Notes: generated by a model not told the origin, from the sequence alone. A stretch of 25,372 nt of DNA from Fragilariopsis cylindrus CCMP1102 (GCA_900095095.1 FMBT01000281.1:1-25372); one strand, 5' to 3'. Counted from the stretch's first letter, positions 1 to 11,691 are shown. A program made the numbers and translations.

Positions 1-444
1 AATACCAAGGTCGTTGTTGTTCTTCTTCTTCGTCGTCGTTGCCGTTTTCGGTTACCGTAATTCGAGCGATATGGTTGATCAATTCGCGGATGGCTTCAAC
101 ACCACCCCTAGCGCAAGTCATACCGAATTTCGTAATCGCGTTGTCTACGAAATGTTGATGGATGTCACCACCAATCGAATATATCTCCCTTCCACGATCT
201 GCACCTATTCGTGATGAAATCGGTGTCTGATCACCATCTCCTAAAGGATCAGCGTCATTCTTATCACAATCTGTTCCAACCTCGATAGAGGATAACGTAT
301 CACGTATAATCGATTTCTGTTTTTGTAGTGAGTGCGTCGTGAATGTATCCAATATTTGATTAGTTTCGATGGATTGTTTCACCCTTCCCGATTGGCGTGA
401 CCTTCAAAATCAATTATCACCTCATCGTTATCATTGGATGGCAT
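1..444 (-). CDS. Unknown protein, 3' end off the window, one frame break or intron
   Basis: An ATG at 444-442 follows an A7 run and opens MPSNDNDEVIIDFEGHANRE, which stops near 380. A second minus-strand frame then stays open to base 1 and looks coding: an Asp/Gly-rich stretch, then SIGGDIHQHFVDNAITKFGM around 190-100, then TCARGGVEAIRELINHIARI, and an acidic DDEEEE tail before the edge. The frames join if one C is added on the plus strand near 382-384, or through an intron of about 105 bp (GTGATA at 420 to ACAG near 316, phase 0). I do not recognise the family. The ARGGVxxIxxLI stretch resembles the loop-1 region of histone H4 (ARRGGVKRISGLI), but the next helix is interrupted by acidic residues, so a histone fold is only a weak possibility. 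Confidence 0.5.
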
Positions 445-766
445 TTTTTTCGTGGAAAGTCTGGGGTATTTAAACCTGCCTCTTCGTTGTGATGTTCACT
501 AACAGAAGCAATCAATCTTAACGTTGTGAGTTATGATTGTTGATGGCTCCAGTTTCAGAAAATGTCTACAAGACTGATTCGATTCGTGATTGAAGTTGTC
601 TATCTATTTTTTGAATTTTTCATTTATTTTATGAAATTTGGTTCAAACATGTGCATTATTGATCATTTTTCGCCACTCCGATTGTTACATCTTTTCCGCC
701 ACGATCCAAGATTCAAAATCAAAATGAAATCGATGCTTTGTTAATATAAAACTGTATTTATTGTTC
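445..766. other. Intergenic spacer between divergent genes
   Basis: AT-rich, no convincing coding region; the 60-residue open frame at 562-744 is hydrophobic and uses codons unlike its neighbours. A TATA-like stretch (taatataaaac) at about 742-752 lies just before the proposed ATG of the LRR gene at 767. Confidence 0.4.
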
Positions 767-3700
767 ATGCATAGTCCTGCAAAAGTACATGTGGTAATTG
801 AATAGATAAAGTTATTCCATCGAGTATACGTATCTCGTCATTACAAACAGCAATAGCTGAGGGCGACGGAAGAAAAATTCCCACAGCAACAAATAACAAA
901 CAACTGAGACGACGACAAATAATGATTTCACCTGGTACCGTAACCAGAGACAATGACAATGCCGATGTTACTATGGGGGACAAAATAATGATAGTAGTGG
1001 TCTAACTATTGTTACGTCTATGGATAGCACCCCAAACAATGATGACGGAGTCGTCGTGCTTGTTTTCAGCACATACGCCTTCATCCACCACAATAAGTTC
1101 GGCGAGTTCTCCTTCTGCGATTAGTCCGGAAGCTCGACGGATAGCTTCGGCTTTATTAGTAGATGACGAGAAACAACGGATGACGATGAAAACGCTTTCG
1201 TAACGAACAATAGCAACCGTGATTACCTTTGGGGGTACCACCCCCTCTTGACGACGACGACGATGAAGAAATACAAGAATCGTCACATCATCATCATTCT
1301 CTTCCCGATGCAGAAGAACTCAAAATGTCCGTCCTAGCAGCGAAGAAAAAGTTCATCTGCGAATGATGACAATAGCAGTAGCTATAAGACAATGAAAATT
1401 ATTCTAATTGCGTTCTGACGTTCCTTTTCTTTATTGCTGTCATATTAGGATTTGTCTTGGGAGTAACAGAAGTCGTAACAATAATAATTCGAATAATTAT
1501 GATGATGATGAATTCAAACAACAACAATTACAAAACCAACAGCAAAATACCTTCGGTGGTGATAACAGCAATAGCGAAAAAGAATATCGATTGCGTTCCT
1601 TACAAGATTATTTTATAAAACATGGTGTTACATCAGAAATTGATTTTGATAATAGTATATCAGTAAATTCACCACAATTCCAAGCTGTACGATGGTTAGC
1701 TAATCAAGATTATGAACAGTATACTACATCATTGGATCTAGCAACAATTAGTACGTCACAAAAAGATTTAACAACACGGGAGGGGTATGAATTAGTAACA
1801 CGATATATAATGGCTGTATTATTTTATACGACAAAAGGTAAAAATTGGGATAGTGAATTAAATTTTCTAAATAATAATAAAGCTACATGTGATTGGTATG
1901 AAATTTTTCCACCACCTATTGGTCAAGTTGGTGTATTATGTAATCAAAAGACACAACAGATTATTGGTCTTTCTTTGAGTAAGTTTTTCACTGTTTCTGT
2001 TCTTTATGTTACTAATTATCATTACCAGTATACATTCGAGTGTTATTATTTCAATTTTCTTTTCCGTTTTGTAGGCATATGTATGCCGTAATACATGGAT
2101 AATATTGACGCGAGAATTAAAACTCATCCATTTTTTCTTTCACCGTATGACGTATTCATAAAATAAACAATTTACGTATGATCAACCAATCAGTCAGTAA
2201 CAACGTTGTTGGGAAACTTCCAACAGAATTATCACATCTAACAACATTAACGTATTTGGAATCGATTGGTAACTCTATAACAGGAACGATCCCAAATGAA
2301 TGGGGGGCATTAACAGCATTACGAACTCTTGTTGTGGCGTTTAATGAACTAACAGGAACAATTCCATCTTGGTTCCCGGAGAAATTTACCGACATGGAAT
2401 TTTTATATTTAAGTAATAATATGTTGACCGGTACTATTCCAGAAGAATTCGTTGAATTTCAAAGATTATCAGTATTAGCATTGGATGATAATAGTCTCTC
2501 AGGATCATTGGATATCATTTGGGACCTTCCTGCTACTCTCGAGTATGTATTCTTAGAAGATAATGAAGTTACTGGTACATTGCCCGCACGTATTACCGAG
2601 TCACAGCCACTTCTTATTAATTTAGATATATCCTCGAATCGATTGGGTGGTTCGTTACCTGAAGATTTGTTTCAATTATCACATTTGGAAATCCTTGATT
2701 TACATGGTAACTTATTCCAATCAACAATACCACAAGATATATATCCTGATAGTGAACGATTGAAGTTTATTGCTCTTCATAAGAATGTAATCGATGGTAC
2801 AATACCATCTACAATCGGAAATCTACGAGGATTGTCACATTTGGATGTTACGTACAATCGACTTAACGGAACAATCCCAATTGATATGGAACGATTAAGT
2901 GATATGACGTATCTATTTTTGGGTGAAAATAATTATAAGAAGGGACCAATACCCAGCTTAATATATTCTATGGGAAAGTTACGTGAACTATCATTAAAGA
3001 GTTCAAACCTACTGGGAACAATTTCGAATGTAATCGGTGCATTGGATGATTTAATCGTGTTAGATCTAGATGATAATTTATTAACTGGATCGATACCAGC
3101 AGAAATTGGGTTACTAACGAATCTTCAATTTTTACTTTTAAATCGGAATGAATTGTCATCATCAATCCCATCACAATTGGAAAATATGGATCAATTGCGT
3201 AAGTTCAAGTGTTTTCTGTATATGGCTTTCCCTGTATAGCTTGATTGGTTGTACCTCTCACACACAAAACATTGTCCATATTTTTCTTTACTTTTTCGTG
3301 TATCAGAATTTCTTTTACTAGACAATAATCACTTATTTGGTGATTTGACTGCCACGTGTACTACGTTGGAAGAAATGCTTAATGTTGTTTACGTCGATTG
3401 TGAAGAAATAACTTGTTCGCCAGGATGTTGTACTTGTTGTGTTGATGGTCAAACTTGTCATGACAATAATTTGTGAGTGACTTATTTGTTACATTCGTAT
3501 TTGTACTGCACATCACGTTTACTAGTAGAACAAAAAAAACAGCTTCAGTTCGCGTTGCTTTGCAATATTCCAAGCGATACTTGCTCATCATAATTTCTAA
3601 CTTTTTCTATTATTTCCCCTTTCTTTTCACGTCAAACTTGTACGATTGTATTGTGACAAACAAAACAAAAAACAGAATAAGTAGTAATGATCCTGTATGG

Positions 3701-3829
3701 GAGGCAGAATATAAGAGACAATTCTTTGATTTTTCTGGTATTGGGAAGGGCCATGAAGGATATTATAACAAGGACGGCGACGATGATGATACACATTATT
3801 CGAATATTCACAATGATGATTTCAAGTGA
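767..3829 (+). CDS. Diatom leucine-rich-repeat receptor-like protein, frame-broken N-terminus
   Basis: Exons end at 1978, then 2194-3198, 3307-3472 and 3676-3829; introns 1979-2193 (GTAAGT), 3199-3306 (GTAAGT) and 3473-3675 (GTGAGT) keep frame exactly. The protein has a Ser/Asn-rich N-terminus, a transmembrane helix (LTFLFFIAVILGFVLGV, about 1415-1466), a linker with SPQFQAVRWLANQDYEQ, a Cys-containing cap, about a dozen plant-type LRRs of the LTGTIP kind, then a Cys cluster (CSPGCCTCC) and an acidic tail. No kinase domain follows, so it is likely a membrane-anchored recognition or adhesion protein; its ligand is unknown. The 2194-3198 exon is intact. The part before about 1470 is coding-like but split among frames, each break needing one added base; tracing back leads to ATG 767, an inferred start. 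It could instead be a pseudogene with a decayed 5' end. Confidence 0.75.
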
Positions 3830-4032
3830 GTCGATTTCGAGTCAAAGGATCACGGAATGCCGTATGCCATTCAAGCTATAGTACAGTAACAATAAAATAT
3901 TTAAAAAATTAACTTCCAATCAGAAATTACAGTTTGTGTGGTAGTTCTTCGTTATTAATTCTTTCCTCTCTCTCTCAACGGTATCATAGACAATTACTAT
4001 ATTTGTGTGTTCATTTTGTTCAAGAAGTATTT

Positions 4033-4908
4033 TTATATTACATTCCATTTTTGAAATAATTCTTCCAGGTAGGCTCTTGATGGGAATTCCCCTCTTCGTG
4101 TAGCAATCCATTCATATTGTTTAATCCCATTACGATAGGCAAACATTGCAGGTACATTATCAGCAGGCCAATTAGGTATAGCATCATCCGCATTAATAGT
4201 CAACAGACGCAGTCGTCGCGATTTTTTTGTTCTTCGACCGCAATTATCTTCATCTTCATCATCATCATCATCATCATCGGAGCTGTAATCATTATTATTG
4301 TTATTGTTATTATTGCTATTATTGTATTCTCGTGATATTTGATGTAATTCTTGTACTACATGATCTTTTAAATTACCAGAATTTTCAGTCATTGTTATTA
4401 TTACCCACTTTCCATCCATAGATGCATCATTGACTTGTTCCTTCCAATCATTTCGTGTTATATGTATTATTGAAGTAGAATCATAATGATTATTTGATGA
4501 TGATAACGCTACTTTGATCTTATTCTTCTCATCGTGTTGTTTCAATTGTTCTATTCGTTCTTGTCGATATCGTTGCATAAAAGCTTCACCATCAGGATCA
4601 TCATCCTCAAATGAGTCATCGTCATCATCTTCGTCATTTACTTCTGCTTCTTCATTGTTCGATTGTTTATTGATTTGGATATCGGTCCATGATTTGACAT
4701 GTTTCTTGCTATGTTTCTTATCATGATCTTTTTCTTCTTCTATTAGACGAATTGCTTCCTCAAGTGATGCACCCTTTGCCATTAATGATTGTTCTTTCGT
4801 CACGATCTTTCTTCGTATTAATTCATCATCAAATTCTGTTGTTGCTGTTGTATACTCATGAGAAGGTTTAGAGGTTGAATACTTGGTAACACCACGACCT
4901 TGCATCAT
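4033..4908 (-). CDS. Phosducin-like protein 2 (PhLP2/PDCL3 type)
   Basis: A single-exon, 291-residue protein. Residues 24-38 (TEFDDELIRRKIVTK) match the conserved PhLP2 N-terminal helix, and 109-123 match the FMQRYRQERIEQLK region. Residues 145-270 form a thioredoxin-like fold with IHITRNDWKEQVNDAS, then AIPNWPADNVPAMFAYRNG as the cis-proline strand. The CxxC pair of true thioredoxins is absent, as expected for this family. Family members bind the CCT chaperonin in the cytosol and help fold actin, tubulin and related clients. The protein is longer than the usual 240 or so residues because of acidic stretches at 90-106 and an Asn/Asp run at 196-221, encoded by AAT and GAT repeats in this window yet with no frame break. 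It converges on the LRR gene (203 bp) and diverges from the IMPase gene (307 bp). Confidence 0.85.
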   Translation of the reverse strand: MMQGRGVTKYSTSKPSHEYTTATTEFDDELIRRKIVTKEQSLMAKGASLEEAIRLIEEEKDHDKKHSKKHVKSWTDIQINKQSNNEEAEVNDEDDDDDSFEDDDPDGEAFMQRYRQERIEQLKQHDEKNKIKVALSSSNNHYDSTSIIHITRNDWKEQVNDASMDGKWVIITMTENSGNLKDHVVQELHQISREYNNSNNNNNNNNDYSSDDDDDDDEDEDNCGRRTKKSRRLRLLTINADDAIPNWPADNVPAMFAYRNGIKQYEWIATRRGEFPSRAYLEELFQKWNVI

Positions 4909-5215
4909 TACAAATAATTATATATTCGATGCAATAATCGACAGTGCTATAATGATAGTACAAATTGTAGATGGATTATATATTGCTTGTTTGAGTTTGT
5001 GGTAGTACAATGACAACGATGATGTGATGATGTTGATGATAATTAGGTTCAGGCGCTCATTTAGCGCTAAAATAAAGAAAAATGGTCTGTCCGTTATTCG
5101 ACATCAAAGATTTATAAGATCCTTGTTTATTTTAGATGTTGTTGCATAGATTTTATTCCATATTAGAAAATCAAACGAAATAGATGTTGATCGCATATAG
5201 TCTGTTCTATTCATT
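4909..5215. promoter_or_regulatory. Bidirectional intergenic region, PhLP2 / IMPase
   Basis: The 307 bp between two divergent ATGs must hold both 5' UTRs and promoters. It is AT-rich, with gcgctcatttagcgc near 5052-5066 as a short inverted repeat (GCGCT/AGCGC). No named binding site is evident. Confidence 0.4.
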
Positions 5216-6541
5216 ATGTCGCCATTAGTAATACGTAACTACAATATGCCATCCCGTATGCTACTACTGCTGCCTTTGTTGCTACATGTACTGATACCTG
5301 TTAAATTGCTGCTTTCCCCAGCTGCTGTCACAGCCTTTGTCTTTGTCCCCACGGTTCCAACAGCTTCTACTACCGGTAGTCTTCATAAAGTAATTCCGAG
5401 CTATTCTACCGTCACCAGTACGTCTGTTCCTTCTTCCCCTTGGTTCTTCAGAAGAATACCAGCAATACAAACGCACTTACTAGCATCAACAACAAAACAA
5501 AAGGACGACGACAACGAGAGCAACAGCAACAATAATAGTGATACTGTGCCATCTGAATTATTATTAGAAGAAGTACTACGTGTTGCGATTGATGCATCCA
5601 AAAAAGCAGGAGAAATTATATTGGGCAATGCAGGTGGTGCAGAAGTGACACAACGAAAAGCAAATAGTCGTGATTTATTAACTTTAATTGATCCATTATG
5701 TGAAAAAACAATCAAGACCACAATTTTAGATGCATTTCCTAATCATGCCTTTTTAGGTGAAGAAGATGTTCCACCCGGAAAGGAGGCAAGTGCTGCTGCT
5801 ATTGATGAAATATTAAAAACAAGTGGTGGTGATTGGTTATGGATCGTGGATCCTATTGATGGTACCACAAATTTCGTACATGGTATGCCATTGAATATGC
5901 CATCCATTGCTGTGGCATATAAAGGTGAAGTTGTGGTAGGTGTGATCAATGATCCACATCGAAATGAAGTATTCACAGCAACGAAGGGTGGGGGTTCGTT
6001 TTTAAATGGTGAATTGATTGAAGTTGGACCACAAAATGAACTTGGAGATGCCGTTGTTGCTATGGGATCACCACCGGCGGAAGAAAGTTTAAAAATGAGT
6101 TTAATCGGCGTACAAGCATTAATGCCAAAAGTTCGTACCATCCGTATGTTAGGATCAGCTGCAATTATGTTAGCATGGATTGCAAATGGACGACTTACAG
6201 CATATTGGGAGTACGATCTAAGGTTAGTATATAGTATATAATAAACATAGTATGTTGCTTATATCATATACATCGCAATGCGTACGGGGAAGGATATAGA
6301 AAGATTGTCTACTCTGCTCCTCACACATTTTTTTCTTCTCTCGACTCTGACTCTGACTCTAACTCGCATTATTAGTTCATGGGATATTGCTGCGGGAGCG
6401 TTGATAATAAAAGAAGCAGGAGGTAATTTCACCGATCTAGCTGGTGATGAATTTACGTTGAGGACGAGAAAAATTGTCGCTAGTAATGGGATGATACACG
6501 ATGAGTTACTGAGTGTTTTGAATGATGCAGGTGTCGTTTAG
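5216..6541 (+). CDS. Inositol-monophosphatase family enzyme, probable plastid form
   Basis: Two exons, 5216-6222 and 6376-6541, separated by a 153 bp intron (GTTAGT...TTAG), give 390 residues. Family motifs are all present: GEE at 181-183, [12 protein letters not shown] at 212-223, MLGSAA at 311-316, and the second metal site SSWDIAAG starting at about 336, completed only across the splice. The family hydrolyses phosphate monoesters such as inositol 1-phosphate with Mg2+; some members act on histidinol phosphate, so the exact substrate is not fixed. Residues 14-41 are a Leu-rich hydrophobic segment ending in TAFVFVP, like the signal peptide plus AF motif that directs proteins into diatom plastids, followed by a Ser/Thr-rich transit region to about 95. 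The first ATG gives the complete signal; the catalytic part starts near 115. It converges on the lactonase gene, 295 bp away. Confidence 0.85.
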
Positions 6542-6836
6542 TGGTACAAGAATTTGTGGAATTCCGAAGGAAAATCTCTAGCTTAATTGAATAATTTATT
6601 TTTGATATGTAATAAAATATTTTATAACAATGATTATAATAGTATGAACAACTGTAAGTATTCTAATGTATTGTATGGTATTGAAAACAGTAACGATATA
6701 ATATAACCAAGTAGACGCGTACGTGGGAAAGTGTGACGATAGTAGAGCACAGTAGATTGATGAGGATGCGACGATTATGTTCCTTCCCGTTTTTTCGGAC
6801 TGAGGAAGAGCATAAGAAACCAGACTTACAACTATC

Positions 6837-8659
6837 TTAAGCCTTTTCTGCTAAAAGCTTTCTCAATGATTCAATCTCGCGTTTCGCCTTAGCAAGTTCG
6901 GCTTTGATGGTATTATCTTCGCCAGGGAATCCTTGTCCCCATGCAGGAACAGTACTATCTTCACTTTCGTCTGAACCCATACTAGTACCACGACTACGCC
7001 CTTCTTGGATAGAAGATACAGTGGTAGCAGTAGTATGTGATGAAATCAACATCTCGCTGAGATTTAATTGTGATTGTAGTGGAGGAGTTTCATCCTCAGT
7101 ATGAGTTGGACAGCAACAAACAAAGTTCGGTGACGAGACACGATATTCATTACCAGAATATTTAAGTTGACCATTGCTCAGATTAAAATTGAACACTGCA
7201 ATTGAATTAGAATCTTGATTGGCAACCAATAAGTATTGACCAGAATTATCAAACTGAAAATGCCGTGGTGTTTCCCCGCGTGTATGGAAGCATCCGACTG
7301 TTTGGAGTTCTCCCCGTTTCGATCCTTTACTTTTCACACGAAAGACAGTGATTGATTGATGACCACGATTCGAAACAACAACGTAACGACCAGATTTGTG
7401 TACACACATACGACCGCAGGTATTCATAGTAGTAGGAAAAGCGTGGGGAATAGTCTTAATGGATTGGACTAAGCGAAGAGTCGATTGACCTTTGAATCGA
7501 TTCATATCCTCACCATTCTTCGAGGCATTATAGATTTGATCTAATAGTTCCCGGTCAACTTCGAATACAGCAACCTATAATACAATACAATGTTAAAGGA
7601 CGAAAGGATAAAGAAGGAAAGGCAGGGTTCAGAATTAGTGTCAATTATCAAGTGCAGACAAATATCAAAAGATAACACAGTCGGTCGACTTACCGTAGAA
7701 CTTAATTCATTGACAACATATGCAATATTATATTGTGGATGAAATTCAAAATATCGTGGCCCGTCAGGTTTACCAGTGCAAAGACCAGATGGCATTACAT
7801 TTAATTCGATAGCAATATTCCCTTCAATGCATCATAATAAAATTCACGTACTAAATCTTTTCCTAAATCGGGAACGTATGCAACTCGACCAACAAATGGA
7901 TCCAAAACTAGTGCATGTGAATGTGGATCAGCTTGTCGTGCGGATATCGTATCATCGTCATTAAAGGAATGATTAGCACCACCGTCTAATTTTCTTGGAG
8001 CAATCATTGTCTTTCCCTGATTGGGATCGTATATGTTCTTAACACCATCTGATGATAATTTACCAGTATCTGGATCAATTGGTATAACAACTAATGTTGA
8101 ATTCCAATAATTAACTGCTAATAGATTCCGTTGTGCCTTATCAATTGTTAAGTAACATGTTGATGTGCCACCAGCATCAACAGGATCACCAAATTGTTCA
8201 ATGTACCGTCACCTTTTAATTTATATGCAATAATTTTTCCATTCTCGTGACAATCTTCTGTACAGGTATAAACCACATTCAATCTTGGATGATGACGTGA
8301 AAATGCTGGATTCTTAATAACAGAGGCATTACCTTGTACATTTAATAATACAAGTGATCCATCTGATGGATGGAATTGGTATACGTAGATAGAATCTGTT
8401 GCTTCTGTACCACGAGGACCGTGAGCTGTGTTGTGCAAGTGAAAGCGAATTAACGGAACGATAAGGATGACGAATGCAAGCAAGCAAGCCGTAATATGTG
8501 AGGAATATTGATAGGAGGAAGAAGCTGTACCGTATCTTCTATGAATGTGGTATGATACGATAACTTACCAAGTTTATCAAAATCAGAATAGGATGTAACA
8601 AAGAAGAGTTGATCATCTTCGTCGGCATTCATTTGGTCGAACTCATTTTGAACACTCAT
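6837..8659 (-). CDS. Lactonase-like seven-bladed beta-propeller protein (two frame breaks)
   Basis: Three exons: 8569-8659, 7694-8425 and 6837-7574, with introns 8426-8568 and 7575-7693, both starting GTAAGT. The N-terminus reads MSVQNEFDQMNADEDDQLFF. Repeated propeller strands follow, such as HPSDGSLVLLNVQGNA, then NPAFSRHHPRLNVVYT, PHSHALVLDPFVGRVAYVPD and GETPRHFQFDNSGQYLLVAN. These fit the 6-phosphogluconolactonase/carboxymuconate cyclase-like family (Lactonase, PF10282). The activity here is not proven; family members hydrolyse sugar lactones or related rings. A C-terminal tail ends in a short coiled coil (AELAKAKREIESLRKLLAEK), unusual for the family. Exon 2 changes frame twice, near 8199-8204 (before EQFGDPVDAGG) and near 7819-7823 (before NIAIELNVMPSG); each needs one added base. 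Both joined reads match propeller spacing, so the gene is probably functional. Confidence 0.8.
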
Positions 8660-9769
8660 GATGATTGCTTAGCTTGACAGTATTATTATTAGTAGTAGTA
8701 TTATCGACAAAAAGGTTATGATGTATTATATTTATTCTATGAAAGATGTATGTAGTAGTCTCTAGCGTTTGATTATTTATCTGTATTTGATTAGTTTGTT
8801 TTTGATTGTTCAAGTTTTTATGAGACGATCGAGAAAGGTAAGGAATATATGATGAGGAGGAGCGTTGGAAGAAATTGCTATTTGGATTGATTGATATGTT
8901 GTCAATATTTTCTATGTGTTAATTGTGTGTGACACGGAGTAGGTTTTGATGGCAATTCTGTTAGTCGTATCAATATCGGTTTTGTCGTTTTTCTTCTTCT
9001 CGAAAGAACAAAAATCAACGTGATATAAAGCGAGACGGTCCACGATCGTAAGGACGATCAAGTTTTTTTATCACTTCAACGAGAAAAGAGGAATTCACAA
9101 AACTGGAAGAAAAGAGCGGTGTCAAGAGAATTTCGCATGGAAAGCGAAGACTTATTATGTGAAGTTATTGGTTTTAGTAAAAAGAAATTAACAGATGTCA
9201 TGAGAATTTCCGCCAGAAAGACTAAGTCTCTGAATTTATTGGTTTTAGTAAGAAGAAATTAACATATGTTTTGATGGTCCTTTTGCGCGGTAAAATAATG
9301 ATTGCATTTTGTTTTTCAAAATTAGTCAATAGCTCTACTGAAAAGTAGGAATTGAAAAATGTTCATAAAACAGGTTTTACCGTAGCCTCACAGGTTCGCC
9401 AACTATCTGGGCATATATAATATTTTGTACAACAGTAGCACGACTGATAATATAATCCGGGGAATTGAGGTGTCACCATCAAGAGATATCTCGCTTGAGT
9501 CAATGACATCGTCGACAATCAATCAAGCACAGCACAACACAAACAACAGAATCATATCTATCATCATTCACCCTCAAAGAACGCAATAAAGAGAACGAAG
9601 TCAGTCGTACAAAACAAGGAAAAAAGAAATCAACTGGCTGGAATAAAAAGTGGACAGAGCTCCGAATAATTAATAAACATAAACAGAAAATAGCGAAACA
9701 GAGAAAGAAAGGAAGAGAAAAATAGACAAGTTAGTGTAAAACAAAAACAACAGAACAACATTATCAAAT
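8660..9769. promoter_or_regulatory. Divergent promoter region, lactonase / dehydrogenase
   Basis: About 1.1 kb without a supported coding frame. A TATA-like box (atatataat, 9413-9421) lies 350 bp before the dehydrogenase ATG and is followed by A/C-rich sequence (9500-9769) that resembles a long 5' UTR. An imperfect direct duplication lies at 9121-9267. Confidence 0.4.
9121..9267. repeat. Imperfect tandem duplication, about 75 bp unit
   Basis: Copy 1 is 9121-9196 and copy 2 is 9197-9267. Both start gtca(a/t)gagaattt and share ttattggttttagtaa, then aagaaattaaca. The middles have diverged, so the duplication is not recent. Confidence 0.75.
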
Positions 9770-10648
9770 ATGAGTCCAACAGCAGGATTCAAAAATAAGG
9801 TCATTGTCGTTACCGGTGCGGGAGGTAATTTTGGAAGAGAAGGATGTTTATACTTTGTGCAACGAGGTGCTAAGGTCGTCGCTATGGATAATAATCAAGC
9901 AGCATTAGAAGAAACTGCTACGTACATCAAAAATCAGTTGTCAGATTCAGATGATGATGATGTCTTAGATTCATTATTTGTCGTTGCGTGTGATGTAACT
10001 GACGTAACTAGTGTCGAAAATGCTGTCGATTCTGCTGTAAAACAATTTTCAAGAATTGATTTATGTTGGAATAATGCTGGATATCAAGGTCAGATCAAAC
10101 CTACATTGGAATATGATTGTAAAGATTTTGCATTAGTTATGAATGTTAACGTAACTGGTATGTTCATTGTATTACAAACAATTGCAAAACAAATGGTCAA
10201 ACAACAAAAGAAAGACGACGATAAATATGTCGAAGAACCGACAAAGTATTCGATTGTTAATACATCAAGTGTGGCAGGATTACGTGGTACGCCCGCAATG
10301 GTTGCATACGCGTCAAGTAAGGCTGCTGTTTTAGCAATGACTGTATCAACGTCGAAGGATTTAGCACCATACAACATACGTGTAAATGCTATCAGTCCTG
10401 CATTAATCGGACCAGGTTTTATGTGGGACCGTCAAAATGAACTTCATGCCAAAAGTGGTTCACCATACTTTGCTACCGATCCAAATCAAGTTGCACAAAA
10501 TAAGATCAATAGTGTACCAATGAAACGATTAGGAACAATCCGGGAAGTTCTTCAATCAGTATCATTCTTACTAAGTGATGAATCGAGTTATACTACTGGT
10601 ACCAATTTAGTTATAGATGGTGGAATGAGTGCTGGTCTGAAGTGTTAA
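9770..10648 (+). CDS. Classical short-chain dehydrogenase/reductase
   Basis: An intronless gene of 292 residues, a normal length for the classical SDR family. The nucleotide-binding loop is TGAGGNFG at 15-22, with Asp40 at the end of the second strand, which usually favours NAD over NADP. NNAG is at 101-104. The catalytic residues are a Ser in VNTSSVAG (163-170), Tyr180 and Lys184 (YASSK). The C-terminus ends LVIDGGMSAG, the usual SDR dimer strand. The protein would oxidise or reduce an alcohol/ketone pair; the substrate cannot be told from sequence. No targeting peptide is visible, so it is probably cytosolic. The start context (tcaaatATGAG) and an upstream A-rich leader fit translation initiation at 9770. 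Codon use and frame are clean, with no breaks. Confidence 0.9.
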   Translation: MSPTAGFKNKVIVVTGAGGNFGREGCLYFVQRGAKVVAMDNNQAALEETATYIKNQLSDSDDDDVLDSLFVVACDVTDVTSVENAVDSAVKQFSRIDLCWNNAGYQGQIKPTLEYDCKDFALVMNVNVTGMFIVLQTIAKQMVKQQKKDDDKYVEEPTKYSIVNTSSVAGLRGTPAMVAYASSKAAVLAMTVSTSKDLAPYNIRVNAISPALIGPGFMWDRQNELHAKSGSPYFATDPNQVAQNKINSVPMKRLGTIREVLQSVSFLLSDESSYTTGTNLVIDGGMSAGLKC

Positions 10649-10649
10649 T

Positions 10650-10650
<1 letters not shown>

Positions 10651-10682
<32 letters not shown>
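10651..10682. repeat. (TAA)n microsatellite
   Basis: About ten TAA units just after the dehydrogenase stop codon, in its 3' UTR. Confidence 0.95.
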
Positions 10683-11691
10683 GGAATAGCAAATAACGCT
10701 ACTATGCGTGTATCACTTCTACTAAATTCTGCAAGACTGTAACAGTAAATATGAATAGTATTTCAAAATACATAATGTTGAATGCATCAAGATTAATTAT
10801 GGCATATAATATAAAGAGCTCCTGTCTAGTTTTTAGTCGAACTGAAACAGCTGAAAAGTGACTCAACAGCATTGAGGACTTATGTATGTCTAGGACCCTC
10901 CACACCAAGCTAATGATATAAATTTATATTCCAGATGACACACCAAATCCCAAATATAGAGTCAAGTCAGTCATATGTAGCTAACTTGTCTCACTATTGA
11001 AATTACCTCTTGTATTTGACTGTAATGTATTTGATTGCAAAGCAAGATAAAGAATAGCATTATACTACAATCTTCTTTTTATAATTCCACAGTCAGCTGA
11101 CACACTTTCCATAAAAGATATAATATATCATCAATACGGATGATAGAGAGACAGAAATAGTAATAGACAGTCAATAGACAGTCAAACACTTCCTATCACC
11201 ACCTTCTACATCAATGAAGAGTGACATTTTTGTGAAGGCAGTATCATATCATAGCAGCAAGTCCCAGTTGGACCCCATATTATTTTTATATCATCCAGGG
11301 CCTTGCAAGCCATGGTATCATTGTCCAAGTACAGCTACATTTATGGTGGAATCAGAGACATTGAACTCAGTTGTCCATCCACTTTTTCAGAAAAAAAATC
11401 TTCTTCTTGTAACAATTCAACATTATAAGATGAACAACTTAAGATCAAAAGTGAGGAAGAGTCTCTCTATTGAATAATTCTTCTGTACAGTAGGGTTGAA
11501 AAATAAAACTCCCATGTTATACGAATATGTTTTTGCCCTAATTACTAACATCAATAATAGATAATGTACATAAACACAACTTTTGACAACAATAACATCT
11601 ACATGATGCAATTCATACAACAGCCACCCCCTCCGCCATCCATCCATCATGTCCACTCTCAGAAGTAAGTGGCATGCATCTGAAATGAAGT
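10683..11691. other. Gene-poor spacer, no supported gene
   Basis: AT-rich sequence. The 87-codon frame at 11214-11477 includes odd residues (LDPILFLYHPGPCKPWYHCP) and has no recognised domain; it may be an eroded element. Nothing else is supported. Confidence 0.4.

Noticed and set aside
562-744. 60-codon open frame on plus
   Set aside because: Hydrophobic, Phe-rich translation of AT-rich DNA, no domain, lies in the spacer before the LRR gene.
1002-1286. 94-codon minus-strand frame
   Set aside because: Antisense to the coding-like N-terminal part of the LRR gene; the plus strand frames join to a consistent LRR N-terminus, this one to nothing.
4117-4421. His/Ile-rich plus-strand frames
   Set aside because: Antisense of the Asp/Asn repeats of the phosducin-like gene.
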